DNA of 64,000 nt from Acidobacteriaceae bacterium (GTDB lineage Bacteria > Acidobacteriota > Terriglobia > Terriglobales > Acidobacteriaceae): contig JASHRF010000061.1 of the NCBI GenBank assembly GCA_030037545.1, positions 17,033 to 81,032 of the forward strand, written 5' to 3'. Below the pieces are notes generated by a model. That model had not been told where the DNA came from and made no database searches. It saw only the letters and a program-made list of their open reading frames with translations. Shown in pieces: positions 36,801 to 44,471 of the stretch. A program made the position numbers and the translations under genes. Each line of letters starts with the position of its first letter. Position 1 is the stretch's first letter.

Positions 36801-36978
36801 GTTTCCCACCGCGACGCTCTACGTCATCACGTCGGAATCGAACCGGCAGCAGGTGAATTTCGTTGACCAGCGCAGCGGCAAGCGCTTCGCGGGAACGCTG
36901 GCCAGCGGACGCGCCGCCATTCTGTTGGTGGGGGCAGACGGAAAGCTGCTGGCCGCGTATAACTGGCCGAATCCGTAA
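33853..36978 (+). CDS. Large secreted glycosidase: GATase-like / GH5-like barrel / GATase-like
   Basis: 1041 residues from ATG 33853 (TGGAG upstream); the frame opens earlier inside the ROK gene. Signal peptide-like LPTVLMALTPAVSQA. Residues about 30-230 resemble a class I glutamine-amidotransferase-like fold (DADLLILPYGSAVPVIEWKV, AGGNLLIVGG). A beta domain follows. The barrel begins at GVPFFPVGTNYFTTEENGWDF, contains VPWLSWDLINEPSFS (acid/base Glu) and VPNITGETGYQPVW (probable nucleophile Glu), as in GH5/GH42-like clan-A enzymes. The C-terminal 250 residues (LIVLPSAMCLTNDAWNVIEQ, GAVLLVTGPFDGD) resemble a beta-galactosidase trimerisation domain. Specificity unknown; a beta-galactoside or beta-mannoside is possible. 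Confidence 0.75.
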   Translation: MKLNLHRRDCRAALRRAGWLPTVLMALTPAVSQAKTVVLWQTGFPSVASQPVDRASLEQALKELDAQFADLKTLADPATLADADLLILPYGSAVPVIEWKVIEDYLHAGGNLLIVGGQPLRVPVTEADGKFVPVDPQDSYSRALGFRHTYDVPVPADVHFAWRHGYAWSQTQVRARRVFAVEGQLDGLGYMVNAKGQLVAAPVIVADHLSGPMKGSRIVALDFDPQPGYWESADGIALLRQSALYASRGATALSIELQFSAVRPDEPPAITVHLREAHAQHAQQNGGATPEEIKVALRSEKAVMDSATLPVPSGGTADLAAPFTKALPAGFYTVTAELRENGRGENDQLEEFYQNGFWVEDASAVNAGPVLGVKGNFLTRDGVPFFPVGTNYFTTEENGWDFSGPRNAWVWDNDFGDMAAHGVNFVRTGVWMPNASFIEAGTGGVNERFLRNLEAYLRCAQRHNIAVNFNFFAFSPKSGSGSAGNSAATPPNPYTDDASVAAEQAYVRSVVDRFKNVPWLSWDLINEPSFSNPRHIFRGNYPNGDASETAAWRKWLRQKYDNDLPALASAWRVPAASLGSFDAVPLPLPADLSPQRYGNPNEVRAVDYNLFAQGIFSDWVRSMVTMIRATGSKQLIDVGQDEGGVSDRVLNQFYGGAGVSFTTNHTYWQDDALLWDSVAAKHPGVPNITGETGYQPVWEPDGSWRYDELTGANLIERKWALGFAAGSSGALQWDWAREADFGMQRSDGSAKIWEGRMRALGAFAQKAGSMATGLTLPQIAIVLPQSLQMSVANSFAIEAQKNAVRAMYGYARGEAYAVGEYQPELLGHPKLIVLPSAMCLTNDAWNVIEQRVRDGAVLLVTGPFDGDAHWHATGRQNTVGLPYRTEALLIRDHLVKFPFGEERLIFGGNMTTVLNRAALANGQDWAEKPLGKGKILFAPLPLELNDNLQAIGDAYRYAMKVAGVTPVYTTTLDDPGILICPTQFPTATLYVITSESNRQQVNFVDQRSGKRFAGTLASGRAAILLVGADGKLLAAYNWPNP

Positions 36979-36985
36979 GCAGGTT

Positions 36986-39712
36986 CTACTGCACTAGGGT
37001 CGTGATGCTCTGCGCAGGCAGCGTGTAAGTGAACTGGCCGCCGGAGACGGCAACTCCCGGCTCCGCCATCAAGCCGCCCGCCGACGTGGTTTGGTATGGC
37101 GTCAGCGATGTGATGTTCCCGTTCTGAAGGATGAACGACTCAGTGACGGCAGCGGTGTTCGCGTTGATGACCACAAGCACGTAATGCGTGACGCCCGACT
37201 GCGTGCCGGAATACGCCGAGAGATAGACGCCGGATTGAGGATTGGCTGGAGCCTCGTAGCGCACGTAGCCGGGCTGAATGAATTTAGCGAACTGGCCGAT
37301 GGCGTAACCGTAATAGGTGGGCGACGGCTGCGCGCTGGTGTAGCAGCCGCTGCCGGATTCTCCTCCGCCGTCGTTCATGAGGCCGTAATTGACTCCATCG
37401 CATTCGTCGTCCCAAATCCACCACCACACATAGGCGTTGTATCCGGCTACAACCAGCGTGTTGTGGACTTCCTCGGCCGCGTTCAGCGCATCCGCGATGG
37501 TGGGTTGGGCGCTGCCATTGCAGCCTCCGCTGACCGGGCACAGATAGTGTTCGGTCGCCCACACATCCTTGCCGAAGCCTTCCGCTAAGGCGTAGGGTTG
37601 CGGATCGTTTACCGACTCCCCACTTGAGTAGAGGTGGCCGCCGATGATCGATACATTGGGCTCGGCACTGGTATCGTCCAGCGTCGGATTGGAAAAATCG
37701 AAGTTGAAGACCGCCGACTCCGGCATCATCAACTTTGTTGTCAGAGGATTTGGGTCACTGGAGGTCAGCGATTCCACAAAGTTGTCCATCTCCTGCGGAG
37801 TCCAAACGCAGGACTCGTAAGTTACGTTCTCCTCCGGCTCATTCTGCATCGAGATGGCATACAGATTCACGGGTGGCGCGTCGGCAGAGGCCATGAAACT
37901 GATGAAGCCCTCAAGATAATTGGCGTAGTCCCCGTAATGGTTTGGATCGAGATAGCCGCCACAGTAGTCGGTGCCTTCGGAGCCGCAACTGCTGGCGAAT
38001 GCCTGGTTGACGGTCACGCCATCATTAGTGACAATGCCGCCAGCAAGTTTCCAAACGGCCGGCGGCGTCCAGGGCGTGGCGAACACAATTGCGTTGGGAT
38101 TTGCGCTCTGCGCCTCCTGCGCGTTCGCAAGCTCGGCATCCCACTCGCCGGTCTCATATTTATATCCATATGCGCCACCGCCCGATGCCGAGCCTTCGGG
38201 GTCGATCCGAACGCGCAGGATGCTGAGGCCGAGGCCGTTGGTGGGATTGAACAAGGCCGTGGCCTGCTGCGTTGTGAGCGTGCCCAGCCACGCGGTCGAG
38301 CCGCCAAAGCCACGGATGGTTTGTTGCGAAATGGAAAAGTCGACAGTGGCAACGCTTGGATTGGCGCCGGTGGTGAAGGTCCACTGGTAGTTCGAAGCCA
38401 GCGCGACGTCAGCGGTGGATTGCGCGCCGGTGGTGATGGTGGCCGTGTACTCGGTGCTGTAGGCAAGGCTCGCGGAGGGAATAAAGCTGGCTGAGTCGGT
38501 TCCGGCAGAGTAGCTCACGATTCCACTCACCGCACCGCTGGGGCCGGTCAGCGTGAACGTTGAAGTCGAAATTGTGGTCGAGCTCATGGCCGTGCTGAAG
38601 TTTGCGGTCAGGGCCTGGGTGACCGAGACACCGGTGGCGCCGCTGGCGGGCACTGTGGATAGAACTGTGGGCACGGCCGCAGCCGTGGTGAACGTCCAGG
38701 CATAGCTTTGGGAGAGAGGGATTCCGGCTGAGCTTGTGGCCGCGGTGCTGATGGTGGCAGTGTAAGCCGTATCGTAGGCGAGGTCGGCGCTGGGCGTGAA
38801 AGTGGCAATCGAGTTTGAGGTGTTGTAGGTCACGTTGCCGGAGACGGAGCTGCCGCCCGCGGTCGTAAGCGTGAACGCGCCGATGACGCTCGACGAGTTC
38901 ATGACCTGACTGAATGTCGCGGTTACGATGGATCTGGCGGCGACGTTGGTGGCGTTGTTGGCGGGACTAACCTCTGTGACCGCCGGCGGAGCAGCGACCG
39001 TCGTGAACGACCAAGCATAATTAGCGGCCAGCGCGGCGCCGTTGGAAGAGGTTACGCCGGTGGTGATGGTGGCCGTATACTGCGTGCCGTTGGCAAGCGG
39101 CGCAGAGGGCGTAAATGTGGCTACGTTTCCCGTGGTTGAATAAGTCACGGTTCCGGCAACAGACGCTCCGCCCGAAGCGAGCGTGAACGTGGAAGCGCCG
39201 AGGGAAGACGAATTCATGGGCTCGCTGAAAGTGGCCGTCAGCGCCGTAGCAATGGGAACCGCAATCACTCCGGTGGCCGGGGTGACCTCCGTAACTGTAG
39301 GCGCGGGCGCCTGCGCGGTGGTAAAGGACCAGGCGTAATTTGCAGCCAGCGCTGCGCCATCTGAGTCCATGGCGGCAGTGGTGATGGTCGCGGTGTACTG
39401 GGTGTTGAAGGCAAGATTTGCGGAAGGCGTGAATGTGGCACTGTTGCTGGTGGAGGAATAGCTGACGGTTCCGGCCACAGCTCCGCTAGGCCCTGACAAG
39501 GTGAAGCTGGATGCTCCAATGGTGGATGCATTCATAGCTTCGCTGAAGCTGCCATAAATGGCCGTCGAGACCGAAACCCCGGTTGCGCCGCTTGCCGGCA
39601 TCACGGACGTGACGGTGGGCGCGACTGGTGGAGAGGTGGTGACGCCCGCACCGCCGCAACCCGAGACGATAAGCGCCGTCAAGAATAGGAGCGCAAAGAA
39701 ACCAGAACGCAT
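36986..39712 (-). CDS. GH30 glycosidase lipoprotein with four SbsA-type Ig repeats
   Basis: Surface lipoprotein of 908 residues; AAGGAG precedes the ATG. Lipobox LIVSGC. Four tandem Ig-like repeats of about 105 residues, each starting PTVTxVxPAxGATxV and containing TFSxxMNSSS and the terminal YAWSFTT. The catalytic part from about residue 470 has GH30 features: QQTIRGFGGSTAWLG, GLGLSILRVRIDPEGS, FATPWTPPAVWK, YAISMQNEPEENVTYESC (acid/base Glu) and DVWATEHY (nucleophile Glu). The C-terminal beta domain ends FTYTLPAQSITTLV. The GH30 subfamily 8-like arrangement suggests a xylanase or glucuronoxylanase. Convergent with the multidomain glycosidase, 7 bases between stops. Confidence 0.88.
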   Translation of the reverse strand: MRSGFFALLFLTALIVSGCGGAGVTTSPPVAPTVTSVMPASGATGVSVSTAIYGSFSEAMNASTIGASSFTLSGPSGAVAGTVSYSSTSNSATFTPSANLAFNTQYTATITTAAMDSDGAALAANYAWSFTTAQAPAPTVTEVTPATGVIAVPIATALTATFSEPMNSSSLGASTFTLASGGASVAGTVTYSTTGNVATFTPSAPLANGTQYTATITTGVTSSNGAALAANYAWSFTTVAAPPAVTEVSPANNATNVAARSIVTATFSQVMNSSSVIGAFTLTTAGGSSVSGNVTYNTSNSIATFTPSADLAYDTAYTATISTAATSSAGIPLSQSYAWTFTTAAAVPTVLSTVPASGATGVSVTQALTANFSTAMSSTTISTSTFTLTGPSGAVSGIVSYSAGTDSASFIPSASLAYSTEYTATITTGAQSTADVALASNYQWTFTTGANPSVATVDFSISQQTIRGFGGSTAWLGTLTTQQATALFNPTNGLGLSILRVRIDPEGSASGGGAYGYKYETGEWDAELANAQEAQSANPNAIVFATPWTPPAVWKLAGGIVTNDGVTVNQAFASSCGSEGTDYCGGYLDPNHYGDYANYLEGFISFMASADAPPVNLYAISMQNEPEENVTYESCVWTPQEMDNFVESLTSSDPNPLTTKLMMPESAVFNFDFSNPTLDDTSAEPNVSIIGGHLYSSGESVNDPQPYALAEGFGKDVWATEHYLCPVSGGCNGSAQPTIADALNAAEEVHNTLVVAGYNAYVWWWIWDDECDGVNYGLMNDGGGESGSGCYTSAQPSPTYYGYAIGQFAKFIQPGYVRYEAPANPQSGVYLSAYSGTQSGVTHYVLVVINANTAAVTESFILQNGNITSLTPYQTTSAGGLMAEPGVAVSGGQFTYTLPAQSITTLVQ

Positions 39713-40124
39713 GCTTCACTTCTCCTTAATTCTCAGGCCAGCGCAGGTAACCATCCAGCGGTCCGAAGCCAGCGGCGCAAAATTCTTCCCGGAAGTAGCA
39801 TCGACTAATTCGTATGTTGGCGCGTCAGGGACGCGCGCAAGCCCGGAGATTCGAGTTAGGGCCGATCCCCCTGTTTCGGTAGCGGAATCATAGCGAATCA
39901 GTTTACTTGGATGTGCCAATAAGATCGCATCGTCAGGAATTGCACTCACGGCTGATATTGAGCAATCGAGGCGCGTTAGCCTGCTCAACAAGTCAGCGGA
40001 AATTGTGAAAGCTCTCTAACTAATGTTGCTCCCATGGAGGTTCCAGAAAACTATTATTCAGACAAAAAGCACGCCGCTTACGCGGCGTGCTTTGTTTTGA
40101 CGCTGGTGCTCTCTTCCGGCTTTC
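39713..40124. other. Intergenic region between GH30 and giant NHL genes
   Basis: 412 bases. Contains the terminator at 40066-40093 and the GH30 gene ribosome site. A 91-codon minus-strand frame (39716-39991, TTG start, no ribosome site) is not convincing as a gene. Confidence 0.5.
40066..40093 (-). terminator. Rho-independent terminator after the NHL gene
   Basis: AAAGCACGCCGC-TTAC-GCGGCGTGCTTT forms a perfect 12-bp GC-rich stem with a 4-base loop. On the minus strand the stem is followed by TTGTC, its own end and this run giving five T. It lies about 30 bases past the stop of the gene ending at 40125. Confidence 0.85.
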
Positions 40125-43100
40125 CTACTGCACTTGTACATTGACATAGAACGGCAAAGAAACCTGGTTTCCGCTGCCGTACACCAGAATGCCGTTGTCC
40201 GTCGTCGATCCGCTCCCGGGAACGATGCAGTTGTCACCTGCGCCGCCCGGCGAGGAGGAACATAGTGTGCCCACTTCGTTCGCCGTGATCGTCACCTGAT
40301 AGTTTCCCGACGGTGTTGCGAGTGTGGCTCCCGAGGTCAGAGTCGTGGTGTTGCATGCTGTAATGCTCATTGCCAGCCCTCCCGCAACGACCATCAGGAA
40401 GACCATCAGGAACATCCGGCTCTTCTGGAAATCCCGGCGCCGGAAGAAGAGCCCAATCATTCCGAAGCCGAAGATCGCCGCCAAAGTGACCGACGTATCG
40501 CGAGCGTTCTGGCTGGTCGTGGTGCCCGCTGACACATTGGTGTAGAAAGTCACGGTCACCTGGGCCGGCGTGCACGACACCGAGCCGTTGGCAAGTTCTG
40601 TTGTCGTTGCCCCGGACGGACAGTTAATATCTGTCGCAGTAGGCACATTCGCGTCCGGAGTGGGATAGTAGAACGAACATTGGGTGCGCGGCGGCAGATT
40701 GTCGCAAGCCAACGACACCGGAAGGTTGGTGGCATTCAATTGAGCGTTGAGTCCCGAAATCCCCCAGCCCAGCATCGACGTAAGCGTCAAATTCATGCTG
40801 GCCGCGGTGCCGGCCTGCAGCGTTATCGTCGGGGCGACCGTCTGTGACGCCGAATTACTGGTTTGGGTAATTTGCACAATGGGGCCGCGCACCGATTGAA
40901 ACAACGTTGATGTCGATCCGGTGAGACCCAGGAAGTTCGCGTCCCCGCTATACACCGGAGAGAGATAATGTGTGAACATCACCGGCGAATAAGTGACGTC
41001 TTGCGGCACAAACCACAGGCAACTTGTTGGGAACCCTGCCCCGGCGCTGGTAGCCGCGGTGGGACTGATGTTTAACACTCCCGCGCCGGCCTCGTCAGGA
41101 CACGCCACGCCGGAATATCCACCCGGAGCCGTGTACCCGGCCAGAATGCAGTCTGCCGCACCCAATCCCGTTGTTGAGGTTCCAGGCGGGCAGCTTGTCA
41201 CGTTGTCCATGATCGTGAGCGTCCCGGTAGGAACGCCGGCGGCGGTGTTTACATTCACCTGGAAGAGATACTGGTAGGGCTGTGCCGATCCATCGTACGG
41301 CGTCGTGCCATTGCCGGTCGACGCGATTACGAAGGGCAGGTCGATATCGGAAGGATCGGGGAACACAGGCAGCGCGAGGCCGGTAATCGCTGACTTCGCC
41401 ACGTTCCCCGTGATCGTCTGGGTCGATGTGCCGAAGACCCTGTCGCCCTGATAAGAAATGGTAAAGTTGCCGGTCCCAGCCAGAACCGGCGCCAGGTCGA
41501 AGGTGTATTGTCCGCTGGCGTTCAGAGTTGCGGTCACAGTGTCGGTCACCGGATTAATCACCCCGGCGCCCGCAACTTGCGACACCGTCCACGACGGGTA
41601 CGACAGCGTGACCTGCCCGGTGGGAGTTCCGGTACCGCTCGCTGCGGTTACAGTCACTGTAACCGGTGTATTGATAACCTGGGCGCTGCTGGCCACGCTG
41701 AGGGCCGTTGTAGAGTTGGACAGCGCCAACCCATCGCCTGTGGCATCGATCAGGATCGGTGAGTTCACGGCATTGCTCGTGACTCCGATTTCGCCGCTGA
41801 GGGGACCCTGCTGGCCGGGCCCGGGATCGAAGGTGATGAGTGCCTGGCAGGTTCCACCGGCAGCCACCGCGCTGGATTCGCAGGTGACGTCGGCAGCGGT
41901 AAAGTCGTCCGCATTGCTGCTCGTGTACCCGGTGACGCTTAAATTCGAATTGCCGGCATTGACAATGGTTGCAGTTGCGGTCGTGGACCCGGTAAGAGAC
42001 GCCGGTTGGGGCAAAGGAACTGCACCGTCGAACGAGACGACGTTGACGTTCAACCCCGTGCCATCGGCAACATAGGCGTTGCCCTTGCGATCAAGGGCCA
42101 CAGACATAGGATTGGTCAGAGTTGATGGGGTGATGGTGGCCACATTGTTAGGCGCCAGGGCGCCGCTGGTAAAAGGAATCCGCGAAACGCCGCCGGACTC
42201 GGCGATGTAGATGGCGCCGGAAGGATCAACCGCCAGCCCGGTAGCGCCGCTCAGATTGCTGAGCAGGGTCGCCGGAGCGCCGGTACCGCCGGTGAGTTCA
42301 AAAAGATTGTTTCCATCAGCCACGTAAAGATTGCCGCTGGCGTCTACGGCAACATAGGAGGGAGAGGTGAGCCCGGCAGTCAGGAAGGTTTCAGACTGGC
42401 CGAGGTTCGAGGTGGTAAATGCGCTCACATTGCTGATTTTGACAACGCGATGATTGTACGGATCAGCGACATAGAGATTGTTCACTCCGTCGACGGCAAG
42501 ATTGAGTCCGGCGCCCAGGCCGGTAACCAGTGTGGTTTGTCCCTGCGCATGGAGGCAGTTGGTCGTCACAACACAGTCAAGCGCGGTCGCTTCGGGGGGT
42601 GTGTAGGGAATCTCAAAGACCTCGCCCAAGCTACTGTCGGCAATAAAGACGTCACCGGTGCCATCGACCGCAACTCCGGTGGGCGAGCTCAAGCCGGTTC
42701 CGATGGAGATAGGATTGCTATAGCCGGCCGGATACATCAGCACTTTTCCGAGCCCCGCATCTGCAACATAAACGTGACCGGAGGCGTCGACCGCGACCTG
42801 GCTTGGGTTCACCAAGCTGTTACTGGCGCCGATGGTGGAATCCGCGGCCGGCGAAACCTGGATGTTGGAACCCATTCCGGTGCCGTGCAGCACCATCGAA
42901 GCCAGGATATTGTTGCTTTTGTCGAGCATGACCAGCTTGGCGGAGAGGCTGCCTACCGAAGCCGGAGTGAAGGAGATAGTCTGGAGGCAGCCGGAGCCGG
43001 CATTGTAGGCGGTTCCGGTGGTGCAAGTTCCGCCGGTAATCGAAAAATCGGGTGTCGACACGCCATCTTCCACGATCTTGAAATTCTGAGGCGTGGCACT

Positions 43101-44324
43101 GCCGTTAAACCCGAAAACGACGTTTGTCCCCACGGATCCTGTAGTCCCTACGGCCGAAGAACCGAGTTCCGCATATCCGAAGCCGATCTTGGCCACGTCC
43201 GCCTGGCCGTTGGTCTGCGTCTGGGTGGTGGGAACGTACATGACATTGTGGACCATGTCGAGGGCAACTTCGCCCCGCGCCGGAACTGAGGTCAGCAGGA
43301 CTGCCGACGAAGTCTGCGGAGTGCCCGCGGAATTCGGGATCATGTAGACGCCTTGTTGCGAGTCGCTGACGTACAGATTACCGGCCGCGTCGGTAATGAC
43401 GCCGGTAACGGAGGGCAAGTTCGGATCGACGCGGGCCAGAGTCGCGTCGCCATAAACAGCGGTTGACCCCGATCCGGTTTCCTGGTATTGCCCATTGGTC
43501 GCGGTACCGGGGATTTCAAGGACGCCGGGCAGATAGCTGCTCTGCGTGTAATCCTCAACGAGATAGACGTTCGATTCCGGATCCTGTGCAACCGAGTCGG
43601 CCCACTGGGTCATTCCCAGAAGCGGTACCCAGTTCCATCCCGCCACCGTCGGATTCGACCACGCGCCGGTGACTTGGAGGCTCTGAATGTCTTCGCCGTT
43701 GTTGCCGCCGTGATTGGCGACGATTAAGTTGCCGTTGTTGCCGATAGCGATGCCCCAGGGCTGAAAGTAGCCGTAGTTTCCTATGATGCCACTGCCGGTC
43801 AGATCGGGAATGCTGTATTGCGCCCAGCAATTCGGCTCGTTGCCAGTTCCGGAATTAGTGCAGATATCGGTCGTGGGATTGGCGGCCGACAAGTCGGTAG
43901 ATGCCCCGTCCGTCAGGCCGGTCCAGTTGCCGGCTGCTGCATTATAGGGGAACATCAACAGGGCGTTATTCCAGTCTCCCTCCAAATAGATGTTGTTGTT
44001 GGGATCGATGGCAATTCCCAGGTTCTGATTGCCGGAGAGCCCGCCGATGCCGCCCACCAATATCGCCGCTCCTCCGCCGGCAGGAAACTCGTACAAGGCG
44101 GCGTTACCAGTGTCAATTACCCACCAGTCCCCAAATGAATCGATCGCTGTCTGATAGATTTGCCCAAAACCAGTGGGGTGAGACAAGCCGACTGCGGAAG
44201 TCGCGGTCACCAGCGGCACGGTACCTTGGCCTGCGGCAACTTCACTCAGGCAGAGGCTAAACAGCATCAGCGCGATTGCAAAGCCGGCAAGCCGGCGCAG
44301 TGCGGTGAACGACGAGGTGGCCAT
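40125..44324 (-). CDS. Giant secreted NHL-propeller/Ig-like protein with C-terminal membrane module
   Basis: 1399 residues from ATG 44324, preceded by GGGAGGAATGTA; the frame is open to 44354. Signal peptide RLAGFAIALMLFSLCLSEVAAG. Many NHL-like units follow (for example GIAIDPNNNIYLEGDWNNALLMFPY, ASGHVYVADAGLGKVLMYPAG, VAVDASGNLYVADGNNLFELTGG), in two propeller-like blocks separated by a choice-of-anchor Ig-like domain, then a Big_3-like Ig domain (GTGTPTGQVTLSYPSW). The C-terminal about 127 residues hold LAAIFGFGMIGLFF, RRR, MFLMVFLMVVAGGLAMSITAC and a tail TPSGNYQVTITA. Function unknown; NHL propellers bind proteins or glycans. Downstream of a like gene and a TonB receptor on the same strand, probably one operon. 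Confidence 0.8.
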   Translation of the reverse strand: MATSSFTALRRLAGFAIALMLFSLCLSEVAAGQGTVPLVTATSAVGLSHPTGFGQIYQTAIDSFGDWWVIDTGNAALYEFPAGGGAAILVGGIGGLSGNQNLGIAIDPNNNIYLEGDWNNALLMFPYNAAAGNWTGLTDGASTDLSAANPTTDICTNSGTGNEPNCWAQYSIPDLTGSGIIGNYGYFQPWGIAIGNNGNLIVANHGGNNGEDIQSLQVTGAWSNPTVAGWNWVPLLGMTQWADSVAQDPESNVYLVEDYTQSSYLPGVLEIPGTATNGQYQETGSGSTAVYGDATLARVDPNLPSVTGVITDAAGNLYVSDSQQGVYMIPNSAGTPQTSSAVLLTSVPARGEVALDMVHNVMYVPTTQTQTNGQADVAKIGFGYAELGSSAVGTTGSVGTNVVFGFNGSATPQNFKIVEDGVSTPDFSITGGTCTTGTAYNAGSGCLQTISFTPASVGSLSAKLVMLDKSNNILASMVLHGTGMGSNIQVSPAADSTIGASNSLVNPSQVAVDASGHVYVADAGLGKVLMYPAGYSNPISIGTGLSSPTGVAVDGTGDVFIADSSLGEVFEIPYTPPEATALDCVVTTNCLHAQGQTTLVTGLGAGLNLAVDGVNNLYVADPYNHRVVKISNVSAFTTSNLGQSETFLTAGLTSPSYVAVDASGNLYVADGNNLFELTGGTGAPATLLSNLSGATGLAVDPSGAIYIAESGGVSRIPFTSGALAPNNVATITPSTLTNPMSVALDRKGNAYVADGTGLNVNVVSFDGAVPLPQPASLTGSTTATATIVNAGNSNLSVTGYTSSNADDFTAADVTCESSAVAAGGTCQALITFDPGPGQQGPLSGEIGVTSNAVNSPILIDATGDGLALSNSTTALSVASSAQVINTPVTVTVTAASGTGTPTGQVTLSYPSWTVSQVAGAGVINPVTDTVTATLNASGQYTFDLAPVLAGTGNFTISYQGDRVFGTSTQTITGNVAKSAITGLALPVFPDPSDIDLPFVIASTGNGTTPYDGSAQPYQYLFQVNVNTAAGVPTGTLTIMDNVTSCPPGTSTTGLGAADCILAGYTAPGGYSGVACPDEAGAGVLNISPTAATSAGAGFPTSCLWFVPQDVTYSPVMFTHYLSPVYSGDANFLGLTGSTSTLFQSVRGPIVQITQTSNSASQTVAPTITLQAGTAASMNLTLTSMLGWGISGLNAQLNATNLPVSLACDNLPPRTQCSFYYPTPDANVPTATDINCPSGATTTELANGSVSCTPAQVTVTFYTNVSAGTTTSQNARDTSVTLAAIFGFGMIGLFFRRRDFQKSRMFLMVFLMVVAGGLAMSITACNTTTLTSGATLATPSGNYQVTITANEVGTLCSSSPGGAGDNCIVPGSGSTTDNGILVYGSGNQVSLPFYVNVQVQ

Positions 44325-44358
44325 TACATTCCTCCCGAAAAGAACTCGTATCAAACTG

Positions 44359-44385
44359 CCGCGGGTAGCCTTTGTTCACCCGCGG
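44359..44385. promoter_or_regulatory. Inverted repeat upstream of the second NHL gene
   Basis: CCGCGGGT (44359-44366) and ACCCGCGG (44378-44385), 8-bp perfect arms with an 11-base spacer, 35 bases upstream of the ATG at 44324. May be a leader hairpin or processing site in the transcript. Confidence 0.3.
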
Positions 44386-44408
44386 GTTGAGGCTTTCGCT
44401 TTCTTTCA

Positions 44409-44442
44409 GCTTTCCGGGAGCCGCCTCGAGCTCCCGGAAAGC
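44409..44442 (-). terminator. Stem-loop between the two giant NHL genes
   Basis: GCTTTCCGGGAG and CTCCCGGAAAGC are perfect 12-bp arms with a 10-base loop, about 30 bases after the stop at 44472. No T-run follows on the minus strand, so it may be an attenuator or mRNA-stabilising hairpin rather than a full terminator. Confidence 0.5.
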
Positions 44443-44471
44443 GCGGTTTCGCTTCCCGGTCTGCGCAAACT

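Noticed and set aside
39716..39991. 91-codon minus-strand frame
   Set aside because: TTG start without ribosome site, overlapping the GH30 gene's leader; protein-like in part but no family.
42450..43289. 279-codon plus-strand frame
   Set aside because: Antisense to the giant NHL gene.
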